From the NCBI GenBank assembly GCA_038246545.1, contig JBBRVW010000011.1, positions 1 to 64,000 on the forward strand: a DNA stretch of 64,000 nucleotides. The letters run 5' to 3'. Of the stretch, positions 63,574 to 64,000 are shown piece by piece (the first letter of the stretch is position 1; each line of letters starts with the position of its first letter). The translations under genes and the position numbers were made by a program. The stretch is from JBBRVW01 sp038246545 (GTDB taxonomy: Bacteria > Actinomycetota > Actinomycetes > JACCUZ01). The notes below the pieces were generated by a model, which made no database searches, was not told where the DNA came from, and saw only the letters and a program-made list of their open reading frames with translations.

Positions 63574-64000
63574 TCACAGCGGCTCGGACGCCGGCTTCGC
63601 GAAGACCATCCGGCCGTTGGCCGTCGTGAGCACGCTGGTCACCCGCAGCAGCACCTCGCCGCCGATGCCGTCCCGGGAGCGCTCGGCGACGACCATGGTG
63701 CCGTCGTCGAGGTAGCCGACCGCCTGGCCGGCCTCCTTCCCGGTCTTGAGCAGCAGCACGCTGACCTCGTCGCCCGCCCCGACCGGCGGGCGCAGCGCGA
63801 GTGCCAGCGAGTGGAGGTTCATCACCCGAACGCCGGCCAGGGCAGCGACCTTCGCCAGGTTGGTGTCGAGGGTCAGCAGGGCGGCCCCGCTGTCGAGGCA
63901 GATCCGCACCAGCTTGGCGTCCACCTCGTGGACGCCCGGGACCTCGTTGTCGAGGACCTCGACCTCCACCGCCGGCTCGCGGCGGAGGGTCTCGAGGACC
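63574..64000 (-). CDS. PIN/TRAM-domain protein, C-terminal part (5' end outside window)
   Basis: The frame is open to the window edge. It shows the end of a PIN nuclease-like domain (EVDAKLVRICLDSGAALLTL, then DTNLAKVAALAGVRVMNLHS) and a TRAM RNA-binding domain (LLLKTGKEAGQAVGYLDDGT, MVVAERSRDGIGGEV). This matches the YacL/TRAM family usually found next to ispD in actinobacteria. The membrane-spanning N-terminus is not in the window. Confidence 0.9.
   Translation of the reverse strand, partial: VLETLRREPAVEVEVLDNEVPGVHEVDAKLVRICLDSGAALLTLDTNLAKVAALAGVRVMNLHSLALALRPPVGAGDEVSVLLLKTGKEAGQAVGYLDDGTMVVAERSRDGIGGEVLLRVTSVLTTANGRMVFAKPASEPL

Overview
This window is high-GC chromosomal DNA from an actinobacterium. 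The evidence is GTG-rich starts, 4-bp stop/start overlaps in almost every operon, lipoprotein-type solute-binding proteins, an MsiK-like shared sugar ATPase, DUF4032, and the PIN/TRAM-ispD-ispF-cysS-rlmB order. The gene content fits a Nocardioidaceae-like soil aerobe, but the genus cannot be fixed from this sequence alone.

Layout. 1-9.7 kb: end of a pirin gene, a small membrane protein, an Rrf2 regulator, the phenylacetyl-CoA epoxidase operon paaABCDE (minus strand) with divergent paaI-thiolase, a MarR regulator, and a peptide-type solute-binding lipoprotein. 9.8-14.1 kb: a three-gene operon predicted to run the end of lysine catabolism (L-piperidine-6-carboxylate dehydrogenase, D-2-hydroxyglutarate dehydrogenase, 2-oxoadipate dioxygenase/decarboxylase). 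14.1-19.1 kb: methyltransferase, membrane protein, ROK kinase, RTX-like secreted protein, lipoprotein. 19.1-19.8 kb is degenerate.

19.8-30.3 kb holds a compact sulfur-oxidation island. One strand carries dsrE2, tusA, a [4Fe-4S]x4-NrfD fusion, a cytoplasmic molybdopterin oxidoreductase (SoeABC-like), Mrp, a SulP transporter and a CBS protein. The opposite strand carries a rhodanese-metallo-beta-lactamase persulfide dioxygenase, two DUF202 membrane proteins and an ArsR repressor. A 20-bp imperfect palindrome sits between the -35 and -10 of the divergent promoter. The inferred flow is persulfide sulfur to sulfite (MBL/rhodanese with TusA/DsrE2), sulfite to sulfate with electrons to the quinone pool, then anion transport by SulP.

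30.5-40.6 kb is a ~10-kb integrated element in tRNA-Thr(TGT). It has a tyrosine integrase and excisionase next to the tRNA, a MobF relaxase-helicase without a conjugation apparatus, an AbiEii-type toxin pair, IS3 and IS110 remnants, and a secreted LVIVD/PA-domain protein. A 43-bp tRNA 3'-half copy marks the far end, and paired TGTTAGCAA arm repeats lie at both ends.

40.7-48 kb: membrane and secreted proteins of unknown role, TfoX-N, CHAD, a flavin monooxygenase and a SnoaL/cupin protein. 47-58.4 kb is a carbohydrate region: PfkB kinase, amylosucrase-type GH13, aldo/keto reductase, LacI regulator, GH1 beta-glucosidase, a sugar ABC importer with a perfect LacI-type operator, and its ATPase. The window ends with DUF4032 and the housekeeping block rlmB, cysS, ispF, ispD and a partial PIN/TRAM gene.
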